A stretch of DNA of 64,000 nucleotides from Aegilops tauschii subsp. strangulata (taxonomy: Eukaryota; Streptophyta; Magnoliopsida; Poales; Poaceae). The stretch covers positions 451,205,793 to 451,269,792 of the forward strand of contig NC_053037.3 of assembly GCF_002575655.3 (NCBI RefSeq), read 5' to 3'. A program made the translations under genes and the position numbers. Positions 1 to 12,217 of this stretch are shown piece by piece; the first letter of the stretch is position 1, and each line of letters begins with the position of its first letter. Below the pieces are notes generated by a model that was not told where the DNA came from, ran no database searches, and saw only the letters and a program-made list of their open reading frames with translations.

Positions 1-1212
1 GGAGGAGGGAGGAGAGAAGGAAGGGGGAGGCCGAATTGCTCCCCTTCCTTTATCTCTTCCACTATTTCCTTCCCCCTTTATTTGGCTTACATGGGGCGCA
101 CCAGCCCCCTAGGGGATGGTGTGTCCCCTTCTTGGCCCATTAGGCCCATGTAGTTGCCGGGGGGATGCCCGGAACCCCTTCCAGTGACCCGATATGTACC
201 CGGTACACCCAGAACACTTCCGGTGTCTTAATATCATCGTCCTATATATGAATCTTTACCTCTCGACCATTTCGAGACTCCCCGTCATGTCTGTGGTCTC
301 ATCCGGGACTCTGAACAACATTCGGTCACCGCATCACATAACTCATGTGATACAAAATCGTCAACGAACGTTAAGCATGCGGACCCTACGGGTTCGAGAA
401 CTTTGTAGACATGACTGAGACACCTCTCTGGTCAATAACCAACAACGGAACCTGGATGCTCATATTGGTTCCCACATATTCTTCGAAGATCTTTATCAGT
501 CGTACCGTAATGACAACATACGTTATTCCCTTTGTCATCGGTATGTTACTTGCCCGAGATTCGATCGTCGGTATCTTCATACCTAGTTCAATCTCGTTAC
601 CGGTAAGTCTCTTTACTCGTTTCGTGATACATCATCTCGTAAATAATTCATTAGTCACATTGCTTGCAAGGCTTATTATGATGTTTATTACCGAGAGGGC
701 CTAGAGATACCTCTCCGATACTCGGAGTGACAAATCCTAATCTTGATCTATGCCAACCCAACAAACACCTTCGGAGATATCTGTAGAGCATCTTTATAAT
801 CACCAGTTACGTTGTGATGTTTGATAGCACACAAGGTATTCCTTTGGTATCCAGGAGTTGCATAATCTCATAGTCTAAGGAATATGTATTTGACATGAAG
901 AAAGCAATAGCAATAAAACTGAACAATCAATATGCTAAGCTAACAGATGGGTCTTGTCCATCACATCATTCTCCTATTGATGTGATCTCATTCATCAAAT
1001 GACAACACATGTCTACGGTTAGGAAACTTAACCATCGTTGATTAACAAGCTAGTCTAGTAGAGTCTTACTAGGGACACGGTGTTTTGTCTATGTATCCAC
1101 ACATGTATCAAGTTTCCGGTTAATACAATTCTAGCATGAATGATAAACATTTATCATGATATAAGGAAATATAAAATAACTTTATTATTGCCTCTAGGGC
1201 ATATTTCCTTCA
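1..1212 (-). repeat. 3' LTR of copia X (outer part cut by window edge)
   Basis: Aligns with the right LTR from about 23,328 to 24,499. It ends in CTTCA on the plus strand, so the minus-strand LTR starts with TG. A polypurine tract (AAGTGGGAGAC on the minus strand, about 1,213-1,223) abuts it, as expected for a 3' LTR. About 34 bases near 767-803 are absent from the other LTR, and scattered substitutions separate the two copies. Confidence 0.85.
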
Positions 1213-2253
1213 GTCTCCCACTTGCACTAGAGTCAATAATCTAGTTCACATCGCCATGTGATTTAACACCAATAGTTCACATCTTTATGTGATTAACACC
1301 CATAGTTCAGATCGCCATGTGACCAACACCCAAAGGGTTTGCTAGAGTCAAGAATCTAGTTCACATCGCCATGTGATTAACACCCAAAGAGTAATAAGGT
1401 GTGATCTTGTTTTGCTTGTGAGAGAAGTTTAGTCAACGGGTCTGCCACATTCAGATTCGTATGTATTTTGCAAATTTCTGTGTCTACAATGCTCTCCATG
1501 GAGCTACTTTAGCTAATTGCTCCGACGTTCAATATGTATCTAGATTGTTACTTAGAGTCATCTAGATCAGTGTCAAAGCTTGCATCGACATAACTTTTTA
1601 CGGCGAACTCTTTATCACCTCCATAACCGAGAAACATTTCCTTAGTCCTCTTAGCTAACTAAGGATAACTTTGACCGCTGTCCAGTGATCCACTCCTGGA
1701 TCACTATCGTACCCCCTTGCCAAACTCATGGCAAGGTACACAATAGGTCTCCATAGCATACTTTATAGAACCTATGGCTGAGGCATAGGGAATGATTTTC
1801 ATTCTCTTTCTATTTTCTGCCGTGGTCGGGTTTTGAGTCTTACTCAACTTTACACCTTGCAATACATGCAAGAACTCCTTCTTTGACTATTCCATTTTGA
1901 ACTACTTCAAAATCTTATCAAGGTTTGTACTTATTGAAAAATCTTATCAAGCATCTTGATCTATCTCTATAGATCTTGATGCCCAATATGTAAGCAGCTT
2001 TACCGAGATCTTTCTTTGAAAAACACCTTTCAAATAATCCTTTATGCTTTCCAGAAAATTCTACTAATTTCTGATCAACAATATGTCATTCACATATACT
2101 TATCAGAAAGGCTGTAGTGCTCCCACTCACTTTCTTGTAAATATAGGCTTCTCCAAAAGTCTGCATAAAACCATATGCTTTGATCACCTCATCAAAGCGT
2201 ATATTCCAACTCCGAGATGCTTGTACCAGTCCATAAATGGATCGCTGGAGCTT
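1213..2253 (-). pseudogene. copia X reverse transcriptase / RNase H remnant
   Basis: The minus strand of 2,086-2,253 encodes the copia RT segment around KLQRSIYGL and SRSWNIRFDE, followed by YKKVSGS. The catalytic region just downstream appears as a frameshifted YVND in place of YVDD. From there to the polypurine tract no frame stays open; this stretch should be the RNase H domain but is badly decayed. The 5' side is cut where element A begins at 2,254. Confidence 0.75.
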
Positions 2254-3863
2254 TGATACGTCTCCAACGTATCTATAATTTATGAAGTATTCATGCTGTT
2301 TTATTATCATTCTTGGATGTTTTACAATCATTTTATAGCAACTTTATATCATTTTGGGACTAACCTATTGACCCAATGCCCAGTGCCAGTTGCTGTTTTT
2401 TGCTTGTTTTTACATCGCAGGAAATCAATATCAAACGGAGTTCAAACACCGCGAAACTTCTTGGAGATTTTTTATGGACCAGAACACCCAAGATGGGCCA
2501 GAATAGCCCCTGGGGGTGCCTCGAGGGGAGCACAACCCACCAGGGCATGCCTGGGGGGCCAGGTGCGCCCAGGTGGATTGTACCCACCTCGATGGCCTCC
2601 CGCACCCCCTCTTTACCCTATAAATTCACAAATATTCCAAAACCCTTCGGGGTTAACCTAGATCAGAAGTTCCGCCGCCGCAAGGCTCTGCAGCCACCGA
2701 AAACCAATCTAGACCCTTTCCGGCACCCTGCCGGAGGGGGGAATCATCTCCGGTGGCCATCTTCATCATCTCGGCGGCCACCACGATGAGGAGGGAGTAG
2801 TCCACCCTCGGGACTGAGGGTTTGTACCAGTAGCTATGTGTTTAATCTCTCTCTCTCTCGTGTTCTTGAGATGTCACGATCTTGATGTATCGTGGGCTTT
2901 GTTAATATAGTCGGATCATATGGTGTTTTCCCCTCTCTATCTTTTTGTGATGAATTGAGTTTTCCCTTTGAGATTTCGTTGTTATCGGATTGAATACTTT
3001 TATGGATTTGAGAACACTTGATATAAGTCTTGCAATTGAATACTCGTGGTGACAATGGGGTATCGTATTGATTCACTTGATATATGTTTTGGCACTCAAC
3101 TCGCGGTTCGCGGGGTGGCATTGGGGTAATCTATGCATAGGGGTTGATGGACGTTCTTGTCTTTGTTTCTCTGGTAGAAATCTTGGGGCACTCTTTGAAG
3201 TTCTTTGTGTTGGATTGAGTGTTATGAATATGAATTTGCTTTGGTGTTATTTTAGTACAAACTCCAGGATAGATCGAACGGAAATTATAGCTTTGTGTTA
3301 TTTTAGTACGGACTCTTGAATATATCGAATGGAAAGAATAGCTTTGAGCTGGTTTCGTACCCTACAAACAATTTATTCTTATGTTCTCCGTTAGATAGGA
3401 ACTTTGGAGTGATTTCTTCATCGCACTTTGAGGGACGGTTATATGATCCAATTATATTAGCATTATTGAGAGATTTCGCTAGCGAAAGTGTGGACCCTAG
3501 GCCTCATTTTCAAGCAATTCAATACCATTTTGGTGCCCGTTTACTATCTCTTACCTTGCTGTTTTTATTTATTCAGATTATAAAAATATATTTCTACCAT
3601 CCATATTACACTTTTATCACAATCTCTTGGCCGTACTAGTGCACCTATACAATTTGCCATTGTATTGGGTGTGTTGGGGACACAAGAGATTTCTTGTATT
3701 TGGTTGCAGGGTCGTTTGAGAGAGACCATCTTCATCCTACACCTCTCACGGATTGATAAACCTTGGGTTATCCACTGGAGGGAAAATTTCTACTGTCCTA
3801 CAAAACTCTGCGCTTGGAGGCCCAACACGTGTCTACAAGAATAAAGGCGCATAGTAGACATCA
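2254..3863 (+). repeat. 5' LTR of element A
   Basis: About 1.61 kb, starting TGATACGTCTCC and ending AGTAGACATCA. It matches both LTRs of element B in reverse. A probable LTR TATA box (CTATAAAT) lies near 2,620-2,628, with GC-rich sequence downstream. Short out-of-frame ORFs inside it are not genes. Confidence 0.85.
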
Positions 3864-4051
3864 AGCTCTTTCCTGGCGTCTTTGACGAGGAGGTTACGTA
3901 AGCGGCACTCACACCCCGGAAGCGAAGCTCTTTTTTGGCGCCGTTGCAGGGGAGGTGAGTGCATGAAGGTATATCTTTAGATCTTGCAATTGAATCTTTT
4001 AGTTTCTTGTTTTATCGCTAGTTTGGTTTATAAAAGGAAACTACATAAAAA

Positions 4052-4965
4052 ATGGAATTGAGGTTGCATCATATTATTAATCATCTTTATAATATCTTTC
4101 TTGAAAATGATGGTTCGGAAAATTGTGCTCTATTGTTAGAAGAAGAAGTCAATAAAATGTTTGGCACAAAATATTTGAATGATGAGCTTGATTGCAATGT
4201 TGTTAGTATGAATTCTTTGAATATCCATGATGCTAAAGATATGCAAAGCCATAAACTTGGGGATGCTAAGATGAAGATGATACTTTCAGTCCCCCAAGAT
4301 TCGATGTGCAAATTTGTTATAATGATTGCATGCCTCATATTTATGATGATTATAATGATGAAAGTGGATTTGGAGAGGCCATAACTTTATTTATTGATGA
4401 ATCCACCATTTTGGATGAGGCTTCAATTAACTATGATAACAAAGTTTCTATCTATGATGATTATGGTGATGACATGTATGCTATAAAGAATAATTATAAC
4501 CATGAAACTTGTCATCGTGATTTTAATTTTCACTCTCATGATAGTTATTTTGTTGAGTTTGCTCCCACTACTATTGATGAGAAGAAATTTGCTTATGTGG
4601 AGAGTAATAAGTTTTCTATGCTTTTGTGTCATGAAAAGAATGCTTTATGTGATGGTTATATTGTTGAATTTATTCATGATGCTACTGAAAATTATTATGA
4701 GGGAGGAACTTATGCTTGTAGGAATTGCAATAATATCAAGTTTACTCTCTATGTGTTGAAAGTTTTGAAGTTATGCTTGTTTTGCCTTCCTATCCTAGTT
4801 GATTCCTGTTCCCATAAGTTGTTTGCTCAAAAAATCCCTATGCATAGGAAGTGGGTTAAACTTAAATGTGCTAGTCATATGCTTCATGATGTTCTCTTTG
4901 TGTTTCAATTCTTATCTGTTATGCGAGCATCATTGAACTCATCATGCCTAGCTAAAAGGCATTAA
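4052..4965 (+). pseudogene. Conserved ORF of the non-autonomous LTR element (copy A)
   Basis: Two overlapping frames together encode about 300 residues. The first starts MELRLHHIINHLYNIF at 4,052. The second runs to 4,965 and ends SSCLAKRH. The frame is lost at a small deletion around 4,265-4,290. The same protein, with the same start and C-terminus, is found in copy B at 17,118-18,039. It is rich in Asp, Tyr and His, has a small CRNCNN motif, and shows no protease, RT, integrase or canonical CCHC knuckle. A gag-like role would be typical for a sole ORF in such an element, but I do not recognise the family and leave the function open. Confidence 0.6.
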
Positions 4966-6480
4966 AGAAAAGCGCTTGTTGGGAGACAACCCAACACTCT
5001 TACCTACTTTTTTTATGTGTTAACATGATTAAGCTACTGTAGTAATCATGTTTTATTGCTTTTGTTTCAATAAAGTGCCAAGTAAAGCCTTTGGGATCAT
5101 GTTGGGTGATAGTTGATTTGACCCTGCTGAAAAACACAAACTTTTGCGCTCACGAAAGTAAGTCTCATTTTTAACAGAAGAGTGCTTTTCAGTTTATTCT
5201 TTTTGCATAAGTTTAATATACAAATTTCTCACGTGGTCCTAATATTTTCATAATTTTTGGAGTAGCAGAAGTATGGGTTGAGTACAGATTATTACAGACT
5301 GTTCTGTTTTTGACAGATTCTGTTTTCAATGCATAGTTTGCTTGCTTTCTAGTTTCTATAGCTTATATTACTCAATATAAATTGTAGAAATGATATGCTA
5401 CAGTATGAATAGTGTGGAAACAATTATGAATCTTGTCTTTGACAGTACCAAAGTTAAATAGTTTGCTCTTTACCATACTAACCTATCTCATGAAGTTCCG
5501 TTAAGTTTTGTGTGATTGAAGTTTTCAAGTCTTGGGTGAGATATCGATATGTGGAGAATAAGGAGTGAAAAGACCCTAATCTTGGGGGTGCCCAAGGCAC
5601 CCCAGGTTAATATCCAAGGAAGATCCAAGCAACTAAGCTTGGGGATGCCCCGGAAGGCATCCCCTCTTTCGTCTCCAACATTATCGGTAACCTTACTTGG
5701 AGCTATATTTTTATTGGTCAAATGATATGAGTTTTAGTTGGAGCAACATTTTAGTTTGTTAGTATTTGCTTTATGTTATTTAGAATAATGTTTATCATCT
5801 TTTATTTCAATAAAAGTGGCATTGATAGTCTTTATTATGCTTATTTTGCAAGTCTACATGTTGCTGTTCCAAAACAGAAAGTTTATCCATGTTGCAAAAA
5901 TTCCCTAGAAAAGTCAGAATGTTATAAAATGTTGAAACTCTTTGGAAAATAAGCTCTGATAAATTTTCTACAGTGTGGTAGAATTTCATAATGTTTGGAG
6001 TTGAATAAGTATTGATACTTTTGCATTCTTTACAGATTGTACTGTTTTGGCAGATTGCTGTTATGTTTGTATTGTTTGCATATGTTTGCTTGTTTAATGA
6101 TTCTATTTGAGGATAGGAGTATTAAATATGCAGAGGCATTTAGTATGCAATGTTTAATAATAATTTTAGTGATTTGCTACAGTAGAGAATGATAAGGTTT
6201 TTGCATTGGTTTATACTAACTTATCTCATGAGTTCTCGTTGAGTTTTGTGTGGATGAAGCTTTTGAGATTTAGGAAAACCCTGATATGAGAGGAATTAAG
6301 GAGACACAAAAGCTCAAGCTTGGGGATGCCCAAGGCACCCCAAGATAATATTTCAAGAAGTCTCAAGCATCTAATCTTGGGGATGCCCAGGTAGGCATCC
6401 CACCTTTCTTCTTCAACAATTATCGGTTAGTATCGGTTGAGCCTAAGTTTTTTATTCTTCACATGATGTGTGCTATTCTT
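4966..6480 (+). repeat. Internal direct repeats of element A with paired hairpins
   Basis: Two diverged direct blocks (about 5,090-5,730 and 5,810-6,480) each hold a poly-T/poly-A rich stretch, a TTCTGTTTTG-type motif and two G/C hairpins. The hairpins lie at 5,581-5,604 and 5,641-5,664 in the first block and at 6,319-6,344 and 6,377-6,402 in the second. One hairpin type has a 3-nt loop (GGTGCC CAA GGCACC) and the other a 6-nt loop (GGGGATGCC CCGGAA GGCATCCCC). Element B has the same arrangement in reverse. Confidence 0.65.
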
Positions 6481-7560
6481 AGAATGTCATTTTATTTTGT
6501 TTTGCTTGTTGTTTTAATAAAATACTTAGATCTGAATTTTTTTAAATAAAATAGAGTCCTCAAATAGTTGCCAAGGAGGCTAAGTAAGCGGCATTCACAT
6601 CCCGTCAATGAAGCTCTTTTCTTTGGAATCACTCTTGTGCTTCACTTATATCCTATGAGTAAATTGTTGAATAAATTGAATGTCATGAAGTTGAAATCAT
6701 ATCATGCCTAGTGGTAGCTTCACATTGGGTTTAGAAAGTGAAATCTTTTGAGGCTTGACAATCACAATTTTGGTCATACAAGCAATTCACGAATAATTAG
6801 TATAAGGAAGAGAACTTTCACATGCAAATACACTATCTTGGAAATCTTTTGTGATTGTGAGCCCCCATCAAAATATTATATGCCAAAATTGTTGACGTTG
6901 GACAAGGAAGACAACGTAATGATTTATGTTTGTTCATATTCAAATAGAAGTTATATTGTCATAGATCCTTCAACATGTGGTGCTTGCCCCCCATCTTTGC
7001 TAGCCAAAAATTCCGCACCAAGTAGAGATACTACTTGTGCATCCGAAAACCCTTAAAACCAAATCTTATTTTCAAGAGTCCATCATACCTACCTAAGGAT
7101 TGAGCAAGATCCTTCAAGTAAGTTGTCATCGGTGCAACAAGGCAATAAAAATTGCTTCTAAAAGTGTTAGATCATTTAGTGTAAGAGAAAATTGAGCGTT
7201 GTACGAACTTGTGATGGCAAAGTAATAAAAGCGACGGACTGCATAATAAAGGTTGCTATCATAAGGGGCAATATAACATGACGTTCTTTTGCACTAAGGG
7301 GTTGAGCATACAAATAAAAAGCGCATGGCAACCTCTGCTTCCCTCTGCGAAGGGCCTATCTTTTACTTTTATGTATTTAATTTTATGCAAGAGTCAAAGT
7401 TTTTCTCTCTATTCCTTTTTATTTTTCTCCTTTGGCAAGCATCATGTGGTGAGGAAAGATCTAGGCACATATGTCCAGTTGGATATGGGTGGCATGAGTT
7501 ATTATTGTTGACATCACCCTTGAGGTGAATACGTTGGGAGGCGAAATTATAAGCCCCCAT
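6481..7560 (+). other. Distal internal region of element A, non-coding
   Basis: AT-rich sequence with no sustained ORF. The stretch near 7,337-7,400 (CCCTCTGCGAAGGGCC) matches element B in reverse near 14,500-14,520, so this is still element A. The boundary to copia X is at 7,560/7,561, where the minus-strand integrase C-terminal reading frame reappears. Confidence 0.55.
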
Positions 7561-7848
7561 CTTAGCAACAAATATATTGCCTTCGGATCTGTGATAGAAG
7601 GTGTACCCAACATTTTGTTTTGGGTATCCTATGAAGACGCACTTCTCCGATTTGGGTTCAAGCTTATCAGGCTGAAGCTTTTCACATAAGCATCGCAACT
7701 CCAAACTTTAAGAAATGACAGCTTAGGTTTCTTGCGAAACCACATTTCATACGGTGTCATCTCAACGTATTTACATGGTGCCCTATTTAACGTGAATGCA
7801 GCTGTCTCTAATGCATAACCCCAAAATGATAGTGGTAAATCGGTAAGA
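7561..7848 (-). pseudogene. copia X integrase C-terminal fragment
   Basis: The minus strand encodes LQPDKLEPKSEKCVFIGYP and YTFYHRSEGNIFVA, the typical C-terminal end of Ty1/copia integrase. It is separated from the integrase core at 19,781-20,256 by the CACTA-1 insertion, and from the RT remnant at 2,086-2,253 by element A plus a missing pol segment. Confidence 0.75.
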
Positions 7849-8240
7849 CACTACAGGAATCAGGCACTTTGCCGTCTGAAGGCATGCCTGGCGGACGGCA
7901 AGGGCCTTTGCCGTCCGTCAATAGACGACAACAGGTCCGGCTGAATAGGCTACGGCGAAGGGCTCTTTGCCGTCTGCTGGCGGACGACAAAGATGAAATG
8001 GTCTTTGCCGTCCGCCAGCAGACGACAAAGGTCCTGGATGGCACACGTGGCAGCTTATGGCCATTAGGGGGTTAACGGTGCACTTTTCCGTCTGTTGGAA
8101 GACGGCAAAGACCATTGCACCTTTGCCGTTTGCCAGCAGACGGCAAAGTAACCAAATAGGTCAGCCCCCAGGTTGCACAGGTAGCTGCCACGTGGCAGCT
8201 TTGCCGTCTGCCAGCGGACGGCAAAGAGCTTGTATAGCCC
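7849..8240. repeat. CACTA-1 left subterminal repeats
   Basis: About ten copies in both orientations of the core TTTGCCGTC / GACGGCAAA (for example near 7,868, 7,907, 7,969, 8,004, 8,123 and 8,201), often as short inverted pairs. Such arrays are the usual transposase-binding regions of CACTA elements. Small ORFs here are by-products of the repeats. Confidence 0.8.
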
Positions 8241-8539
8241 CTGTTTTTTCTGTTTTTTCTTAAATTCATTCAATTTCAACACACAAGTTTCAACACACAA
8301 ATTTCACAGCAGACATATCCAACACACAAGTTTCATCATATATACATACATAACCAACACATAGTTCCATCCATACATATTACAATAGTTTCACATTGTT
8401 CATCCAACACCTATCCATCAATCCATATAACAAAAGTTCCACATTGTTCATTGATACAAAATAAAAGCAGAAAGGGAAAAGAAGCACTCCATCCATGCAA
8501 TCTCCCGTGAAGTAAATGAAATCTACAAAATGGGAAACA

Positions 8540-8822
8540 AGAAAGATAGAAGAAGAAGACTAGAAGAAGAAGAAGAAGAAGAAGAAGAAGAAGAAGAAAA
8601 TGAAAAAGAAGAAGACTAGAAGAAGAAGTAAGCATACTTAGGTAAAATGGAGCTAACCTAGCTAATTATGCCATTTTTTAGTGAACTAAGCATATTATGC
8701 CATTTTTGATATAAAGCAGCTAAGTATAGGTCTTTATTGAGCTAACCTAGGTAACTAAGCATATTAGAGCTAACTTAGGTCATTTTGGAGAAGAAGAAGA
8801 AGAAGAAGAAGAAGAAGGTGGT
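8540..8822. repeat. GAA-rich microsatellites in CACTA-1
   Basis: Runs of (GAA)n at about 8,550-8,630 and 8,788-8,820, followed by a TTC/CTT-rich stretch to about 8,930. They give Lys/Leu-rich pseudo-ORFs on both strands. Confidence 0.8.
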
Positions 8823-9420
8823 TTTTACCCTTTTCCTTCTCATTCTTCTTCTTTTATTCTTTCTTTTTCTTCTCTTTCTTCTTCTATTCTTTCTTTTCCT
8901 CCTCTTCCATGTTTTTCTTCTTCTTATTCCTTATTTGTGTCATTTTAGAGCTTACATAGGTAATTATGCCATTTTTTAGCTAATTAAGCTTATTATGCCA
9001 ATTTGGAGGAAAATAAGGTAAGTATAGGTCATTTTTTGTGCTAACATCAGTAATTATGCCATTTTTTAGCTAACATAGGTAAAATGGATCATTTTGGAGC
9101 TAACCTAGGTAAAATGGATCCTATTGGAGCTAACCTAGGTAAACTTGGTCATTTTGGAGCTAACCTAGGTAAAATGGATCATATTGGAGCTAACCTAGGT
9201 AAAATGGGTCATTTTGGAGCTAACTTAACTAATTATGCCATTTTTGAGTTAACTAAGCATAATTATGCCATTTTTTACATAAGTAAGCCAAGTGTATGTC
9301 ATTATTGAGCAAACCTAGGTAACTAAGCATATTAGAGATAACTTAGCATATTAGAGCTAACTTAGGTCATTTCGGAGGAAACAAAGCTAAGTATAGATCA
9401 TTTTGGAGATCTGACATACC
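8640..9420. repeat. CACTA-1 internal tandem repeats, 30-bp unit
   Basis: AT-rich stretch built from variants of GGAGCTAACCTAGGTAAAAT plus GGATCATTTT. The clearest head-to-tail run (about six 30-bp units) is at 9,065-9,235. An apparent 74-residue ORF there is a 10-residue repeat caused by the 30-bp period, not a gene. The stretch lies downstream of the minus-strand B3 gene. Confidence 0.8.
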
Positions 9421-9429
9421 TGACATAGT

Positions 9430-10406
9430 TCACTCCTCCTTCTTATCCTTCTCCTTCATCATCCTGGTGCGCTTAGAGCGGTGAGGCAGTGGGATGTAGT
9501 CTTCTACCACAATTGGCATGGTCATGTCGCCCGGCTGTGGGATCACTGGCGCCACCACCATCGCGAGGTCATTGTCAGGCACCACCACCATCGCGAGGCC
9601 ATCTTCAGGCAGCACCACCGCTAGGTCATCCTTAGCCACCACCATCTCTTGCCCATCGCCAGCCACCACCATCGCTTGGCCATCGTAAGCCACCACCATC
9701 GCGAGGTCATCGTCAGACAGAATAGGTTGCACCTCCTCATCCCCACTCTGCTCCTCTTCTTCCCCACTCCATCCTGGATCATCCTCGCTGCTGCTTTCGC
9801 TGTAGCCAGACTAGCTGCTGCTTTTTCTATAGCCAGAGTCGCTGCCGCTGTAGCCTGACCAAATGCAACAAAGTTTTTTTAACAATCAGTGTGAGACAAA
9901 GCCAAATGGAGAGGAAGAAGAGGCAGAGCGTACTGGCATCGTCGTCGTCCTGGTAGCGCATGCGGCACATAGTCGTGTTGAACACCTTCACGGTGAGCAT
10001 GGCGTCGCCGTCGTACCTAAAGACAAGGAAGTACCCGTGCCTCAGGTCGTAGGCACGGATGAACTGCTCCCAGCCACGACACAGGTACATGTGATCGTTC
10101 CTGATCACCACCTCCACATCCCAAAGCCTGTGAAGCCCGCTGCCGGCCTGTCGCAGCTTCACATTCTTTGGCCGATGGCCGTCCAACATTTCCATAAAAG
10201 TGTCAGGCAGTCTCTACAACGTGGGTCAAGGAGTGATGTAGCAAATAGCAGAATTATGATAAAGAGATGGGTGAAGGGGAGATCTCTCCTTTTATATACG
10301 TGCCTCTTGGAGGAATTATCAAGTATGATCATGAAGAACTCGAAACCTTCCAACTCGTACTCCAGTGTGGCAGAGGCGTAGCCTGTGGTGGTGGCCTCCT
10401 CCCATC
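9430..10406 (-). pseudogene. B3-domain gene carried in CACTA-1 (REM-like), one premature stop
   Basis: Three minus-strand exons are proposed: about 10,406-10,300, 10,213-9,934 and 9,854-9,430. Both introns (86 and 79 bp) have GT-AG ends and keep the frame. Exon 1 gives GFEFFMIILDNSSKRH. Exon 2 gives RLPDTFMEML, DGHRPKNVKL, GWEQFIRAYDLRHGYFLVF and VKVFN, the order of strands and helices of a plant B3 DNA-binding domain. Exon 3 is acidic, then repeats a DDLAMVVA-like unit about six times and ends in a basic cluster (KRTRMMKEKDKK). One in-frame TAG lies in exon 3 near 9,810. The true start is unclear, because no ATG precedes exon 1 in frame; an upstream exon may be missing. B3 proteins are nuclear DNA-binding factors; a role here is inference. 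Confidence 0.72.
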
Positions 10407-11560
10407 TCTGATAATCAACAACATCAACAACACTTAATTAATTTCGTAGGTTAGTTGGCAATGGCAATTGGCACCCTTCAAAACTAGGCATTTTTTACAC
10501 ATATGGCAACGAATCCATAAAAGCAGTTGTGTAAAAAAATAATAAAAGCACAACCAAAATAACAACCCAAAACTCCTAATACATATAGAATGCACAAGTT
10601 GTTCTGAAATTTTGCACTCATTAGCAACCACTTCAGATAGCACGAAGCAGCACCATTTATATCCAATCAAAGAAAGGCCTCAACAATGTTTCCAAATTAG
10701 TGGGTTTTTGGACCACCAAAACACAACTTAACATAAAAGAACAACTTATAAGAAATAACCCTACCATCTAAAACCCTAAAAATGATAGGATCCTAAAAGC
10801 GCCAAATAATAATACACTACACTCAGGAGCACAACACTCTTCCTCAGAGATCAGTGTTAACAAACAAACGCAATAACTCCACATCAACTTGTAAAAAAAT
10901 CCAACATCAGCATCACCCCCCAGTCTAATGGTAAGAGCATCCGGACAAACCACAAGAGAAGCGCAACAAGGGGTCTTACCGCAGCCCATAACTAGCCTCC
11001 CCCTGATATCTCTGTTTATAGCTTTGGCATTTATAAGAGTGCCATTACAAGGCTTCCCGCTCTCTAATGTAGTGTGAGGTTGACATGCTTAGCTTTGCTA
11101 TATAAATCAGAAAATACTTCACATACTGCTGAAAACTTTATGCAAAATGCAAACCACTCGCAACAAAAAGCAATCCCATGTACTCAGAGTTTTACTGAAT
11201 CTTGATATGCAGCATTGGTTGTACATGGATGGTTAGGCCAAGGAAACTCTATCTATAGCTAGGTCTAGCAAGCAATGTGCACGATGGTGTGCCTCTGCTA
11301 AGTTGTGCATGCAACGATTTGGTAACGGCAAAACCCATGACCTAGCTATGATCAGATTTAACCACGCAACCTTTCTCGATTTCTATGCCTTCCCGGAAAA
11401 AATTCATGTCGATCCGTGACGCACGAGCGAGGAATCAAAACTATAAAGCACACCTATTATTTGGAGGAAATTACGCAGAACAGCTCACGCAATTCGATTT
11501 CAGGATTCGAGAAGTAGCATCCATCACCTCACCAAGAAACTAACTGAAGAACCTAAACCT
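10407..11560. other. CACTA-1 interior without recognisable gene
   Basis: About 1.1 kb of moderate AT content upstream of the B3 gene. Only short unconvincing ORFs on both strands. It could hold a 5' exon or promoter of the B3 gene, but I see no motif that settles this. Confidence 0.5.
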
Positions 11561-12179
11561 AAACCTAAACAGAGAGAGAGAAGAGGGAGGGGTGCCGCAC
11601 CTTGGTGTTGGGGACAGCCGGTGTCGAGGGAGGGGCCGAGCCGGGGGGTCGACGGTGACAGCTTCGGGGTCTGGTGCGGCGTCGGAGGGGCCGGAGCTCG
11701 GGGCGGTGGTGGTCGACGACGGGACGGCGACATCGTGTTGAGGCGGCCGCATTCGGCGATGGCGGCGGAGACGCGAGGCAGAGGCCTCGGGCGGCGACGC
11801 GCGGGGGCGGGGCAGGGGAGGAGGCGGTGACGGGGTGGGGCAGAGCTCGGGGCGGCGGGGGCGGGGTCGGGGCAGGGGAGGGGGTTGGGGGTGGGGGCTG
11901 CGGCGTGGTGGCGAAGAAGGGGCAAGGAGGCGACGGGCGAGGCGAGGAGGAGGCGGTGACGGGGTGGGGCAGAGCTCGGGGCGGCGGGGGCGGGGGGTCT
12001 GGGCAGGGGAGGGGTTGGGGGTGGGGTGGTGGCGAAAGAGGGGTGAGGAGGCGACGGGCGAGGCGAGGAGGAGGCGATGACAGGGCGGGGCGGAGCTCGG
12101 GGCAGCAAGGGCGGGGGGTCGGGGCGGCGGCGGAGGCGGGGGGTCAGGGTGGGGCGGCGGCGCGGGTCAGGTGAGGGCT

Positions 12180-12217
<38 letters not shown>

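Larger units (their letters stand above)
2254..7560 (+). mobile_element. Non-autonomous LTR retrotransposon A, 3' end missing
   Basis: Starts TGATACGTCTCC directly after a copia X codon. It has a 5' LTR (2,254-3,863), a leader, one broken ORF (4,052-4,965) and a long non-coding internal region with duplicated hairpin blocks. It matches element B (minus strand, 12,491-19,747) over the LTR, ORF and internal domain. No RT, integrase or protease is present, so it is non-autonomous. Homology to copia X resumes at 7,561 with no 3' LTR; the 3' part was lost together with the adjacent copia segment. I could not confirm a family name. Confidence 0.75.

Noticed and set aside
8785..8979. Lys/Leu/Phe-rich ORF
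   Set aside because: Translation of GAA and TTC microsatellites.
9065..9235. Regular 30-bp repeats resembling a CRISPR array
   Set aside because: Units are directly head to tail without unique spacers, in a plant CACTA transposon; it is a minisatellite.
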